From NCBI RefSeq assembly GCF_904849725.1, contig NC_058518.1, forward strand, positions 325,398,581 through 325,462,580: a stretch of DNA of 64,000 nt. Reading direction: 5' to 3'. This document shows, in pieces, positions 10,367 through 23,509 of this stretch. The DNA comes from Hordeum vulgare subsp. vulgare (lineage: Eukaryota; Streptophyta; Magnoliopsida; Poales; Poaceae). Each line of letters begins with the position of its first letter. Positions within the stretch are counted from its first letter, which is position 1. Below the pieces are notes generated by a model. It was given only the letters and a program-made list of their open reading frames with translations, was not told where the DNA came from and did no database searches. Position numbers and translations under genes: made by a program.

Positions 10367-12154
10367 TGTTGGAAATATGCCCTAGAGGCAATAATAAAAT
10401 AGTTATAATTATATTTCCTGTTTCAAGATAATCATTTATTATCCATGCTATAATTGTATTGAATGGAAACACAAATACATGTGTGGATACATAGACAAAA
10501 CACTGTCCCTAGTAAGCCTCTAGTTGACTAGCTTGCTGGTCAAAGATAGTTAAGGTTTCCTAGCCATAAGCAAGTCTTGTCACTTGATAACGGGATCACA
10601 TCATTAGGAGAATGATGTGATGGACAAGACCCAAACTATGAACGTAGCATGTGATCGTGTTATTTTATTGCTATTGTTTTCTACATGTCAAGTATACATT
10701 CCTATGACCATGAGATCATGTAACTCACTGACACTGGAGGAATGCCTTGTGTGTATCAAACATCACAACGTAACTGGGTGACTATAAAGGTGCTCTACAA
10801 GTATCTCCGAAGGTGTCCGTTGAGTTAGCATGGATCAAGTCTGGGATTTGTCACTCCGTATGACGGAGAGGTATCTCGGGGCCCAGTCGGTAATACAACA
10901 TCACAAACAAGCCTTGCAAGCAATGTGACTAAAGAGTTATCCATGGGATTTTGTATTACGGAACGAGTAAATAGACTTGCCGGTAACGAGATTGAAATAT
11001 GTATAGTGATGCCGGCGTTCGAATCTCGGGCAAGTAACATACCGAAGGACAAAGGGAATGTGATACGGGATTAAATGAATCCTTGACATAGAGGTTCAAC
11101 CGATAAAGATCTTCATAGAATATGTAGGATCCAATATGGACATCCAGGTCCCGCTATTGGATATTGACCAGCGAGTGTCTCGGTCATGTCTACATAGTTC
11201 TTGAACCCGTAGGGTCTGCACACTAAAGGTTCGGTGATGTTTCGGTATAGTTGAATTATTGATGTTGGTAACCGAATGTTGTTTGGAGTCCCAGATGAGA
11301 TCCCGGACGTCAAGAGGGTTCCGAAATGGTCTAGAGGCAAAGATTGATATATAGGAAGTGTCCATTTGGCTTTTGGAAGATTTTCGGGCATTACCGGTAA
11401 AGTACCGGGAGTGACGAATGGGTTCCGGAGTTCCACCGGGAGGGGTCACCCATCCGGGAGGGAACCAAAGAGGCCCAAGGGTGGCGCATTAGACCCTGGT
11501 GGGCTGGTGGCCAGCCCAAGGAGGCGTGTTCGGCCAAGGGGAACAAGGAAAGGAGGGTGGGGCCAAACCGAATTGGGAAGGGGAGTCCTCCTTCCAAACC
11601 GTATTGGAGGAGGACTCCTCCTCCTCTCCTTGCGCTGGTCCAACCCTATGGCTTGTCCCTAGGGCGCCACCCCTCCCCTCCCTCCTATATATAGTGGAGG
11701 TGAGAGAGGCTTTTGGCACCTCGAGCCAAGGCGTAGCCCTCTCTCTCTCTCCACCACTTCGTGACACCCCGTATCTGGTTCTGTATGGTACGACAAAGCC
11801 CTACCGGAGTAGCCCCACCACCATCACCGTCACGCCGTCGTGCTGCTAGAGAATTCAGCTACTGCTTCGTTTCTCTTGCTGGATCAAGAAGGCAGAGATC
11901 ATCATCGAGCTACATGTGTGCTGAACGTGGAGATGTCGTCCGTTCGGTGCTAGATCGGGACGCAGTTTGTAGGATGGCTTGCGATTTGGATCGCGAATAC
12001 GTTAGACTACATCAACCGCATTTCTTAACGCTTCTTGCATAGCTATCTACAAGGGTATGTGGATCTGATCTCCCCTCTCGTAAATGATCATCACCATGGA
12101 TAGGTCTTGCGTGTGCGTAGGATTTTTTTGTTTCACATGCAACGTTCCCCAACA
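10367..12154 (+). mobile_element. Solo LTR of a WIS/Angela/BARE-type Copia element
   Basis: It starts TGTTGGAAATATGCCCTAGA and ends in GTTCCCCAACA, and is flanked by the 5-bp duplication AAATC at 10362-10366 and 12155-12159. Only one LTR (1788 bp) and no internal sequence is present, so an LTR-LTR recombination removed the rest. A TATA-like CCTATATATAGTGG lies near 11684. The same family appears as the full element E at 18681-27487. Small ORFs at 11366-11849 lie in GC-rich leader sequence and are not genes. Confidence 0.92.
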
Positions 12155-12507
12155 AAATCATCTCCAATGGACATTTTAATCATCCCGGCCGAGGCCATGA
12201 CGAAGAGGGTGCAGTTCACCCTCGGGGCTGAGGGTATGTACCAGTAGCTATGTGTTCAATCTCTTTCTCTCGTGTTCTTGAGATGTCCCCATCTTGATGT
12301 ATCACGAGCTTTGTTAATATAGTTGGATAATATGGTGTTCTTCCCTTGCTATCTTGTTATGATGAATTGAATCTTTCCCTTTGAGATCTCGTTATGTTGG
12401 ATTGAATATTGGATTTGGGAACACTTGATGTATGTCTTGCATGTGGATACATGTGCTGGCAATGGGGTATCCTATTGATTCACTTGATATATGTTATGGC
12501 ATCATCA

Positions 12508-14021
12508 TGACCCACAAGTATAGGGGATCAATCATAGTCCTTTGAATAAGTAAGAATGTCAAACCCAATGAGGAGCAGAAGGAAATTATAAGTAGATTTT
12601 AGCAAGGAATTCTCTACAAGTGCTGTAAGTAGGAGTGATAGATAGTTTTGTAGCAAGATAATTCGTAACAAGTGACAAGTAACAATAATAGCAAAGGTGC
12701 GGCAAGCTAGCCCAATCCCTTTTATAGCAAAGGACAAGCCTGGAAGTGCTCTTATATGAAACAAGCACTCCCGAGGACACATGGGAATTTCTGTCTAGAC
12801 ATGTTCTTCATATTAAGTTGATTCGCATTCACTACTTTCATGATTTGATATGTGGGTGGACTAGTGCTAAGGTGTTGTTCTTACTTGAAATAATAACCTA
12901 CTTATGATTACCCCCTCTCGCAAGCATCCGCAACTACGAAAAAAGAATTAAGAATAATCTAACCATAGAATCAAACATGTGGATCCAAGTCAACCCCTTA
13001 TGAAGCAACGCATAAACTGGGGTTTAAGCTTGTGTCACTCTCGCAAACCATCATCTATTTGTTACTCCACAATGACTTCCCTTAGACCCACAACATGGTG
13101 AAGTGTCATGTAGTCGACGTTCACATGACACCACTAAGAGAAGTAACAACATCCATATCATCAGAATATTGAACGAATACCAACTTTACATGATTACTTA
13201 TAACAAGACTTCTCCCATGTCACCAGGAACAATAATTACTACTCACACAACATCACCATGTTCAAGATCAGAGGTGTAATAATAATAATTAAGGATCTGA
13301 ACATAATGTATTCCACCAAGTAATCCAATTAGCATCAAGTACAAGATGTAATCAACACTACTAGTAGCCCACAAGTACCAATATGAGGTTTTGAGAAAAA
13401 GATTGAATACACGCGATGAACTAGGGTTGGAGATGAGATGGTGCTGGTGAAGATGTTGATGAACATTGGTCCTCCCATGAAGGAGGAAGTGTTGGTGATG
13501 ATGATGGCTTCGATTTCCCCCTCCATAAGGGGAATTCCCTCGGCACAATCTCTTTGTCGGAGAGCAAAAGGGCCTATGCCCAGGTTTTTGCCTTGGGAGG
13601 CAACGCTTCATCCCGAAAGATAACTTATGATTTTTTCTATGGAAAAACACATCATATAGGAGAAGATGGTTGCTAGAGGACCAACAGGGGGGGGGGCACA
13701 AGCTATTAGGGCGCGACCAGGGGAGGGGGGACTGATGGCTTGTGCCCAGTTAGTGGTCGCTCTCTAATATATTTTGGCCCAGAAATTCTTAAATATTCCA
13801 TAAAATTCTCCGTAAAGTTTCAGGTATTTTGGAGCAGGTTATTTTTTCTACCTTTTTCTCAGTCTCGCTGTCTAGAATTCCAGTTTCCAGATATTTCCCT
13901 CTCAGTGATGTACCTTGCATATTCAGAGAGAAAAGACATAAGGATTGTATGATAATAATGGATAATGGACATGATCAAAACAAATATCAATATTAATTCA
14001 TGATGCAAAATGAGCGTATCA
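12508..14021 (-). mobile_element. G: 3' LTR of a minus-strand gypsy-type element
   Basis: Read on the minus strand the LTR starts TGATACGCTCATTTTGCATC (at 14021) and ends in CCCCTATACTTGTGGGTCA (at 12508), 1514 bp. A polypurine tract, AAGCTTGGGAAGT on the minus strand, abuts its start at 14022-14034. This fixes the orientation and makes it the 3' LTR. The five bases before it are CATCA; the partner duplication is not in the window. Confidence 0.78.
13690..13748 (-). promoter_or_regulatory. GC-rich stem-loop upstream of the G TATA box
   Basis: On the minus strand TGGGCACAAGCCAT pairs with ATAGCTTGTGCCCCC across a C-rich loop. A TATA-like CCTATATGAT follows about 30 bp downstream (near 13652-13660). 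The flanks differ from those of F, D, A and C but the CACAAGC/GCTTGTG core is kept. Confidence 0.5.
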
Positions 14022-15441
14022 ACTTCCCAAGCTTAGAGCTTGCTTGTCCTCAAGCGAAAGCCGAGCTAAAAAATAATGACCACATGATTTGAGAGAGAGG
14101 TGTCAATAAAAGTAGAATACGAGCATGAGAGCATCATGAATATTAACATAGCAGCAAGTATTTTATCATATAACTTCTCATAAACAAGTAACAATTCTTT
14201 GACAACTATTGGAGTATGAAGCATAAACATTATTGAAAATCAACAAACTATGTTCTTAGTCATTAGGGCAATCATAATTCATCATAGTCCATAGGAGAGT
14301 CTATGTAAGAGATCTATTTTTGTCAAGTTCATATACTCAACTATCATTTAATCTTCTATGATTGCTCACACTCAAGGCATATTTTTGGAGCTCATGTTTC
14401 CGTGGGACACATTGGAAGATAGGGGTTTAAATGATTTGCCACCCAACTTATTTATCTCAAGGATAATGTCAACAATAAGAAATCATGATCATCTACATCC
14501 ACTTGGATATAATGATATATAGATCTGAATCTTTCCTCAACACATGATGTTTGCCACTATAGAATTAATAGGCTAGAAGAGGAACAAACTTTAATGACTC
14601 AAACACAGAGTTAAACTCCTAAAAGTAAAAGATAGGCCCTTCGCACAGGGAAGGAGAGGTTGCCATGCGCTTTTAATTTGTTGGATGTGCAATCTCTTAA
14701 CACAAGGGAACACCACTTTATATTGCCCCTTATGATAGAAAACTTTATTATGCACTCTGTTCATTTATTTCTTTGCCATCACAAGATCGTACAAAGCTTA
14801 TTTTCTCTTGCAATAAAGGATCATACATATTTAGGAGAAATTTTTATTGCTAGATGCACCAATGACAACTTAGTTGAAGGATCTTACTCAATCCATAGGT
14901 AGGTATTGTGGACTCTCATGGCAAGAAACTAGGTTTCAGGGTTATGGATGCACAAGTAGTATCTCTACTTGGTGCGAAATTTTTGGGCTAGCAAAGGATC
15001 TAAGGCAAGCATCATATATTGAAGGATCCAAGACCATATAACTTCTATGTGAATATAAACTACCATGATCATTATGTTGTCTTCCATGTCCAACATCAAC
15101 ACTTGATCATTATATATATTTGATGAAGGATCATAATCATAAAAGATGTCTAGGATAGTATATTTATATATGTGTCTCCTCTCCTCTATCAGTCTTGCTT
15201 AGATTGCAACAATGACTAATACTATTTTTGTGTGAAGTCACTACTTCTCATGAGATGTGCATATGATCTTTATCTTTCTATTTATTGACATGCTATGATG
15301 GAAAGTGCCCACGGGTAAACCACAAAAACTCAACTAATCTTTATTATATATCTCCCATACTCGATTACAAGGATAGATGGAACTCAAAGCAAAAAAAACT
15401 AAGCAAAGCAAATCTGAAATTTATTTCTATAAATCACGAAA
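14022..15441 (-). mobile_element. G: internal non-coding region, truncated by F2
   Basis: About 1.4 kb between the polypurine tract of G and the start of the F2 LTR. It is AT-rich and has no recognisable gag, protease or pol on either strand. The short ORFs at 14660-14902 and 15285-15473 have no family signature. I read it as the 3' non-coding part of G, with the rest displaced by the F2 insertion. Confidence 0.5.
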
Positions 15442-17052
15442 TGATACGTATCCAACGTATTGATAATTTATGAAGTATTCATGCCATGATTGCCTATGTT
15501 TACAATATTTTTATATGGTTTTGATGCACTTTATATGATTTATTTAGAACTAACCCGGACTGACGCAGTTTTCAGCACAATTACCGTGGTGGTTTTGTGT
15601 GTGCAGAAAATGAAAGTTCTCGGAATCGCCCGAAACTTTTTTATATTTTTTTCTGGAGGAAATAAGAAATATTGGAGCGAAGAACCATAGGAAGAGAGCC
15701 ACTTGTGGTCCACAAGCCAACATGCCACACCCCTAGGCCGCGACCTGATGGCTTGTGGGGCCCACATGGCTCCATTTGGCGTGATTAGAAAAAACTTCCG
15801 CTCCATCGTCGCAACTATTTGTATCGACAAAAAGCCAATCTCGAGACGTTCCAGTACCCTGTCGGAGAGGGGAAATCATCTCCGGTGGCCTTCTTCATCA
15901 TCCCGGCGGAAGCCATGACGAGGAGGGAGTAGTTCACCCTCGGGGCTGAGGTTTTATACCAGTAACTATGTGTTTAATATCTCTCTCTCTTTCTCTCGTG
16001 TTCTTGAGATGTCAATATCTTGATGTATCAAGGGCTTTGTTAATATAGTTGGATCGTATTGTGTTTGTTTATTGCTATTGTTGTGATGAATTGAATCTTT
16101 CACTTGAAGATCTCATTATGTTGGATTGAATATTCAGGTTTGAGAACACTTGATGTATGTCTCGCATGCGGATACCCGCAGTGATATTGGGGTATTCAAG
16201 TGATTCACTTGATATATGTTATGGCATCAAATTGTGGATACTAGTGACCTTGAGAATCTATGCATAGGGGTTGATTGGGTGTTTTCATATTATGTTCTCC
16301 GATAGAAATCTTGGGGTGCTCCTTGAAGTTCTTTATGTTGGATTGAATATGAAGAATCTAAAATTGTTTGATGCATGTCGTATAATTAGCCCATGGATAC
16401 TTAAGGTGACATTGGAGTATATAGGTGACATTAGGGTTGATTGATATGTATCATGGGTGTTATTCTAGTACAAACTCTAGGGGTGTTTGTCAGACTTATA
16501 GGAATAGCCCAAAAGATTGATCAGAAAGAATAACTTTGAGGTGGTTCTACTACCTACACCAATTTCATCTTATTGTTCTCTGTTACATAGGAACTTTGGA
16601 GTGATTCTTTGTTGCAGTTGAGGCATAATCATATGATTCTACTATGTTAGCATTGTTCAGAGATCGCACTAGTTAAAGTATGAACCCTAGGTCTTATTAC
16701 CAAGCACTTATACAACATTTTTCTCGCTGTTTTCCACTTGCTACCTTGCTGTTTTTATATTTTCAGATTACAACAACATATATCTACTATCCATATTACA
16801 CTTGTATCACCATCTCTTCACCGAACAAGTGCACCTATACAATTTGCCATTGTATTGAGTGTGTTGGGGACACAAAATATTTTTTGTATTCGATTGCAGG
16901 GTTGTTTGAGAGATGCCATCTTCATCCTACACGTCCCATGGATTGATAAGCCATAGGTCATCCACTTGAGGGAAAATTGCAATTGTCCTACAAAACTCTG
17001 CGCTTGGAGGCCCAACATAGTCTACAAGAATAAAGTTGTGTAGTAGACATCA
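15442..17052 (+). mobile_element. F2: 5' LTR of a plus-strand gypsy-type element
   Basis: Starts TGATACGTATCCAACGTATT and ends GTGTAGTAGACATCA (1611 bp). A primer-binding site follows within about 15 bp, which makes this the 5' LTR. It is the same family as F1. Compared with F1 it lacks roughly 45 bp near 15780, including the CTATATATAC box, so its own promoter is probably damaged. A stem-loop core, CCACAAGCC (15711-15719) with GGCTTGTGG (15750-15758), is kept. Confidence 0.8.
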
Positions 17053-17063
17053 AGCTCTTTTCT

Positions 17064-17083
17064 GGCGCCGTTGCCGGGGAGGT
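17064..17083 (+). other. F2 primer-binding site, tRNA-Asp type
   Basis: TGGCGCCGTTGCCGGGGA follows the F2 LTR after a short spacer. It is the sequence used by many plant gypsy elements that prime with the 3' end of tRNA-Asp. Confidence 0.7.
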
Positions 17084-17196
17084 GAGTAATTGAAGATATA
17101 TTTTTAGATCTTCTAATTAAATCTTTTAGTTTCTTGTTTTTCACTAGTTTTGTTTTATAAAATAAAACTACAAAAATAGAATTTAGGGTTCCTCAT

Positions 17197-17822
17197 TTGC
17201 TTCGTCTCTATAATGTCTTTCATGAAAATGATGGTTCGAAAAGTTGTGCTCAATTGCTAGAGGAAGAATTTATGAAAATGCTTAATGTGAAATCCATGAA
17301 TGATGAGCATGATAGCAATATTGTTGGTATGAATTCTTCGAATATCCATGATGCTAATGATATGCAAAACCACAAGCTTGGGGATGCTATGTTTGATGAA
17401 GATGCTATTTTAGTCCCCAAGTTTCGATGACCAAATTTATTATGATGAAATCATGCCTCCTGTCTATGATGATTATTGTGATGACACTTATGCCATAAAG
17501 AATAAGGATAACCATGGAACTTGTCATCATGATTTTAATTTTCACATGGACTATATCAATAAAGTATCTAATGATAGTTAGTTTGTTGAGTTTGCTCCCA
17601 CTAATATGAATGATAAGAATCTTGCTTGTGTGGGTATTAATAAAAAATCTATGCTTGTGCATCATGAAAAGACCGCTTTATGTGATAGTTATATTGATGA
17701 ATTCCTTCATGACGCTACTGAAAATTAATACGAGGGAGGAACATATACTTGTAGGAATTGCAATAATATCAAGTTTCCTCCCTATGTGTTCAAAGTTTTG
17801 AAGTCATGCTTGTTTTGCCTTC
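17197..17822 (+). pseudogene. F2: decayed N-terminal coding region of a gypsy polyprotein
   Basis: An open stretch 17197-17427 is continued in a second frame from about 17415 to 17822. The latter contains acidic Tyr/Asp-rich sequence (PPVYDDYCDDTYA), then EFAPTNMNDKNLACVGINKK and CRNCNNIKFP, a protein type common in Triticeae gypsy repeats. The function of this part is not known. Stops TAG near 17579 and TAA near 17728 and the frame change show that it is dead. At 17823 it is cut by the LTR of H. No gag core, protease or pol of F2 is present in the window. Confidence 0.55.
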
Positions 17823-18618
17823 TGAAAGGATCGATATGGTTGACTAGAGGGGGGGGGGGTGAATAGGCAACTACCAATTTTTAGTTCTCTTACCAAGTTA
17901 GTGAAAGCAACATAAAGGTTCTCTAAATTAGCTAATAGACGAGCAACCTATATGATGCTAACTACCATGTCAACTAGTGCAAGCAAGAAAGACATAGCAA
18001 CAATAATATACACAAAGTAAATGGTAAGAGATAACCGCCAGTGGAACCGATGAAGACGAGGATGTGTTACCGAAGTTCCTTCCCTTTGACAGGAAGTACG
18101 TCTCCGTTGGAGCGGTGTGGAGGCACAATGCTCCCCAATAAGCCACTAGGGCCACCGTATTCTCCTCACGCCCTCACATGATGCAAGGTGCCATGATTCC
18201 ACTATTGGTTCCCTTGAAGGCGGCGACCGGACCTTTACAAACAAGGTTGGGGCTATCTCCACACAATGCTCGGAGGCTCCCAACAAGACCATGGAGCTTC
18301 ACCACAATGGATATGGTTCCGAGGTGACCTCAACCGTCTAGGGTGCTCAAATACCCAAGAGTAACAAGATCCACAAGGGATTAGTGGGGGAATCAAATAT
18401 CTCTTGGTGGAAGTGTAGATCTGGGCCTTCTCAACCAATCCCTAGGAAATCAACAAGTTTGATTGGCTAGGGAGAGAGATCAGGCCAAAATGATCTTAGG
18501 AGCAACAATAGAGTCTTAGAAGGTCAATGGTGGGGTTCTTGGAGTGGAAGAACCCTTTATATAGTGAGGGAACAAATCCAACCGTTATCCTCACTTACAA
18601 CACGCTCAACACGGTACT

Positions 18619-18680
18619 ATGGCTTGGGGTAAGCGGTACTACCGCTGCCCCTAGCGGTACTACCGCTTGGAGGTAAGCGG
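18619..18680 (-). repeat. H near-palindrome array, TATA-proximal part
   Basis: Copies of the 15-mer AGCGGTACTACCGCT and variants, about every 20 bp. On the minus strand they lie directly upstream of the TATA box of H. The array continues on the other side of the Copia insertion. Confidence 0.75.
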
Positions 18681-20490
18681 TGTTGGGAAACGTTGCATGG
18701 GAAACAAGAAATTTCCTACGCACACGAAGACCTATCATGGTGATGTCCATCAACGAGAGGAGATTTGGATCTACGTACCCTTGTAGATCGCATAGCAGGA
18801 AGCGTTAAGAAAATCAGTTGATGTAGTGGAACGTCTTCACGTCCCTTGATCCGCCCCACGAACCGTCCCGCGATCCGTCCCACGATCCGCTCCGATCTAG
18901 CGCCGAACGGACGACACCTCCGCGTTCAGCACACGTACAACTCAATGATGATCTCGGCCTTCTTGATCCAGCAAGCAAGACGGAGAAGTAGATGAGTCCT
19001 CCGGCAGCGTGACGGCGCGCCGGTGGTGGTGATGGTCTACTCCTGCAGGGCTCCGCCCGAGCTCCGCAGAAATCCGATCTAGAGGTAAAACTATGTGGTC
19101 TAGGGTTGAGTTGCACGTGGCTAAAGTTGTCTCAAATCAACCCTAAGTCACCACTATATATAGGAGGGAGGAGGAGGAGGCTTGCCTTGAGAGCCAATCC
19201 CTCAAGGGTGCGCCGGCCAGGAGGAGAGGAGGAATCCTACTGCAATTAGGATTGGAAAGTGGAGTCCTTCTCTTCCTTCCCACCTCCCCTTTTTTTCTTT
19301 CTCTTTGGTTTTTCTTCTCTTGGCGCCAAGGCCTTCTTGGGCTGTACCACCGGCCCACTAAGGGCTGGTGCGCGACCCTAAAGCCATTGGGCTCCCTCTG
19401 GGTGGGTTTCCCCCCCTCCCGGTGAACTTCCGGAACCCATTCGTCACTCCCGATACAATGTCGGTAATGCCCGAAAACTTTCCAGTAACCAAATGAAACC
19501 ATCCTATATATCAATCTTCATTTCCGGACCATTCCGGAATCCCTCGCAACGTCTGTGATCTCATCCGGGACTTTGAACAACATTCGGTAACCAGACATAT
19601 AACTCAACTATACTAAAACATCATCGAACCTTAAGTGTGCAGACCCCGCGGGTTCGAGAACTATGTAGACATGCCCCGAGGCACACCTCGGTCAATATCC
19701 AATAGTGGGACCTAGATGCCCATATTGGATCCTACATATTCTCCGAAGATCTTATCGGTTGAACCTCAGTGTCAAGGATTCATATAATCCCGTATGTCAT
19801 TCCCTTTGTCCTTCGTTATGTTACTTGCCCGAGATTTGATAGTTGGTATCCACATACCTATTTCAATCTCGTTACCGGCATGTCTCTTTACTCGTTCTGT
19901 AATACAAGACCCCATGACTTACACTTAGTCACATTGCTTGCAAGGCTTGTGTGTGATGTTGTATTACCGAGTGGGCCCCGAGATACCTCTCCATCACACG
20001 GAGTGACAAATCCCAGTGTTGATCCATACTAACTCAACGTACACCCTCGGAGATACCTTTAGAGCACCTTTATAGTCACTCAGTTACGTTGCGACGTTTG
20101 ATGCACACAAGGTATTCCTCCGGTGCCAGTGAGTTATATGATCTCATGGTCATAGGAACAAATACTTGACACGTAGAAAACAATAGCAATAAAACGACAC
20201 GATCAATATGCTACATTCATAGTTTGGGTCTAGTCCATCACATGATTCTCCTAATGATGTGATCCAGTTATCAAGTGACAACACTTGCACATAGCCAGAA
20301 AACCTTGACTATCATTAATCAACTGGCTAGCCAACTAGAGGCTTGCCAGGGACATTGTTTTGTTTATGTATCCACACATGTATCTATGTTTTCATTCAAT
20401 ACAATTATAGCATGGATAATAAACGATTATCTTTAAACATGAAATATAATAATAACTATTTATCATTGCCTCTAGGGAAGATTTCCAACA
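18681..20490 (-). repeat. E 3' LTR
   Basis: 1810 bp, reading on the minus strand from TGTTGGAAATC to GTTTCCCAACA. It differs from the 5' LTR at scattered sites. Confidence 0.92.
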
Positions 20491-20542
20491 GTCTCCCACT
20501 TGCACTAGAGTCAATAATTTTGTCCTCACATCGCCATGCGAT

Positions 20543-22351
20543 TTACATTGTAATAAATGGAACACCCATACAGTTGTGGTGTTGATCATGTTTTGCCCGT
20601 GGAAGAGGTTTAGTCAGTGGGTCTTCTACATTCAGATCCGTGTGCACTTTGCAAATATTCGCGTCCTCTCCTTCGACGTAGTCGCGGATGAGGTTGAAGC
20701 GTCGTTTGATGTGTCTGATCTTCTTGTGAAACCTTGGTTCCTTTGCTAAGGCAATGGCACCAGTGTTGTCACATAACAAAGTTAATGGATTTAGTGCGCT
20801 CGGCACAACTCCAAGATCTGTCATGAACTGCTTCATCCAGACACCCTCCTTTGCTGCCTCCGAGGCAGCCATGTACTCTGCTTCACATGTAGAATCTGCT
20901 ACGACGCTCTGCTTGGAACTGCACCAGCTAACTGCACCCCATTAAGAATAAATACGTATCCGGTTTGCGATTTAGAGTCATCCGGACAGGTGTCAAAACT
21001 TGCATCGACGTAACCTTTTACGATGAGCTGTTTGTCACCTTCATAAACGAGAAACATTTCCTTAGTCCTTTTCAGGTACTTCAGAATATTCTTATGGCCA
21101 AGCTGACGTCTGTTCTAGTGCACAACATTGCATACATGATAGAACCTACGGCTGAAGCGTAGGGGATGGAACTCATTTGTTCTCTATCTTTCGCAGTTAC
21201 TGGGCACTGAGTCTTACTCAATTTTATACCTTGTAATACTGGCAAGAACCCTTTCTTGGACTGATCCATTTTGAACTTCTTCAAAACTTTATCAAGGTAT
21301 GTGCTTTGTGGAAGTCCTATCAGGTGTCTCGATCTATCCCTATAGATCTTAATGCCTAGAATGTAAGCAGCTTCTCCTAGGTCCTTCATAGAGAAACTTT
21401 TATTCAAGTAATGCTTTATGCTCTCTAAAAGCTCCATGTTGTTTCCAATCAGCAATATGTCATCCACATATAATATTAGAAACGCCACAGAGCTCCCACT
21501 CACTTTCTTGTAAATACAAGATTCTACAACCACTTGTATAAACCCAAATACTTTGATCACCTCATCAAAGCGCTTATTCCAACTCTGAGATGCTTGCACC
21601 AGTCCATAAATGGATCGCTGGAGCTTGCATACTTTGTTAGCATTCTTTGGATCGACAGAACCTTCGGGTTGCATCATATACAACTCTTCCTTAAGAAAAC
21701 CGTTAAGGAACGCCATTTTGACATCCATCTTCCAGATTTCACAATCGTAAAAGGCAGCTATTGCTAAGATGACTCGGACGGACTTAAGCATCGCTACCGG
21801 TGAGAATGTCTCATCGTAGTCAACTCCTTGAACTTGTGAAAACCCTTTGCCACAAGTTGAGCTTTATAAATAGTCACATTACCGTCTGCGTCCGTCTTCT
21901 TCTTAAAGATCCATTTGTTCTGAATAGCTTTGCGGCCTTCACGTAGTACTTCCAAAGTCCACACTTTGTTCTCGTACATGGATCCTATCTCGGACTTCAT
22001 GGCCTCTAGCCATTTGTTGGAATCCGGGCCCACCATTGCTTTGTCATAATTCGCAGGTTCAATGTTGTCTAACAACATAATTGATAAGACAGGATAACTG
22101 TACCACTCAGGAGCAGTACGTGATCTTGTCGACCTGCGAGGTCCGATAGGAACTTGATCTGAAGTTTCATGATCATCATCAACAACTTCCTCCTCAACCG
22201 GCATCGTGACGACAAAGGTTTCCCCTAGCCCTGCGCCACCATCTAGAGGGATTAGAGGTTCGACAACCTCATCAAGTTCTATCTTCCTCCCACTCAATTC
22301 TTTCGAGAGAAACTCCTTCTCAAGAAAAGCTCCGTTTTTAGCAACAAACAC
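20543..22351 (-). pseudogene. E: reverse transcriptase and RNase H
   Basis: The linker and RT start are at 22351-21794 and the RT body at 21791-21081, with a frame change between them. The RT has the Copia motifs WKMDVKMAFLNGFL, KVCKLQRSIYGL and the catalytic box YVDDILLIGNN. After a break near 21080 the RNase H part follows at 20872-20543 (MAASEAAKEGVWMKQFM, LCDNTGAIALAKEP, and the end DPLTKPLPRAKHDQH). The enzyme would copy the RNA into DNA. Frame breaks at about 21792 and 21080 make it non-functional. Confidence 0.88.
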
Positions 22352-23491
22352 TTTGCCCTTGGATTTGACATAGAAGGTATACCTAACTGTCTATTTTGGG
22401 TAACCTATGAAGACACACTTTTCCGCTATGGGTTCCAACTTTACAGGCTGAAGCTTTTTGACATAAGCATCACATCCCCAAACTTTAAGAAACGACAATT
22501 TTAGTCTTTTGCCATACCACGGTTCTTATGGTGTCGTCTCAACGAATTTTGATGGTGCCCTATTTAAAGTGAATGCAGTTGTCTCCAATGCATAACCCCA
22601 AAACGATAATGGCAAATCGGTAAGAGACATCATAGATCGCACCATCTCTAATAAAGTACGATTACGACGTTCGGACACACCATTACGCTATAGTGTTCCA
22701 GGCGGTGTTAACTGTGAAACAATTCCACATTGTCTTAAGTGAGCACCAAACTCGAAACTCAGATATTCACCCCCACGATCAGACCGTAGGAACTTGTTCT
22801 TCTTGTTACGATGATTTTCAACTTCACTCTGAAATTGCTTGAACTTCTCAAACGTTTCAGACTTGTGCTTCATCAAGTAGACATAACCATATCTACTCAA
22901 ATCGCTAGTGAAGGTGAGAAAATAACGATATCCGCCGCGCGCCTCCACACTCATCGGACTGCAAACATCGGTATGTATGATTTCCAACAAGTCACTTGCA
23001 CGCTCCATTGTCCCGGAGAACGGAGTCTTAGTCATCTTGCCCATGAGGCATGGTTCGCACGTGTCAAGTGAATCAAAGTCAAGTGACTCCAAAAGTCCAT
23101 CGGATGGAGTTTCTTCATGCACTTTATACCAATATGATCTAAGTGGTAGTGCCACAAAAACATGGCGCTATCATTGTTAACTCTAACTCTTTTGGTCTCA
23201 ATGTTATGTATATGTGTATTATTGCTATCAAGATTTAATATGAACAATCCTCTCAATTTGGGTGCATGACCATAAAAGATATTACTCATAGAAATAGAAC
23301 AACCATTTATTCTCTGACTTAAACGAGTAACCGTCTCGCAATAAACAAGATCCAGATATAATGTTCATGCTTAAAGCAGGCAGTAAATAGCAATTATTTA
23401 AGTTCATAACTAATCCTGATGGTAAGTGAAGTGAAACTGTGCCGACGGCGATTGCATCAACCTTGGAACCATTTCCCACGCGCATCATCAC
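22352..23491 (-). pseudogene. E: protease end and integrase
   Basis: Several frames together encode the rest of the protease, the pre-integrase zinc-binding region (FLWHYHLDHIGIKCMKKLH near 23150, keeping the two histidines; then CEPCLMGKM) and the integrase core. The core shows DVCSPMSVEARGGYRYFLTF and FLRSDRGGEYLS, two of the D,D,E-region blocks. A stop replaces a codon near 22690, within PPGTL*RNGVSE. More stops follow near 22545 and 22395. Integrase would insert the cDNA into the chromosome. Confidence 0.85.
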
Positions 23492-23509
23492 TTCATCCTT
23501 CGCCAGCCT

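Larger units (their letters stand above)
9884..12507 (+). mobile_element. F1: gypsy-type LTR (+), interrupted and incomplete
   Basis: It begins TGATACGTCTCCGACGTATC and is colinear with the 5' LTR of F2 (15442-16229). It is split by a solo LTR at 10367-12154, resumes at 12155/12160 with ATCTCCA...ACATTTTAATCATCCCGGC, and stops at GGCATCATCA where G begins. Excluding the solo LTR about 830 bp remain. No F1 internal sequence is seen. The remainder would lie beyond the right end of G, outside the window. Confidence 0.72.

Noticed and set aside
11366..11849. Cluster of overlapping ORFs in the solo LTR
   Set aside because: They lie in the leader region of a WIS/Angela-type LTR on both strands, with no known coding function there.
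13690..13697. Homopolymer G-runs (also near 17850)
   Set aside because: Likely simple runs prone to sequencing or slippage error. They lie within LTRs of G and H and carry no further structure by themselves.
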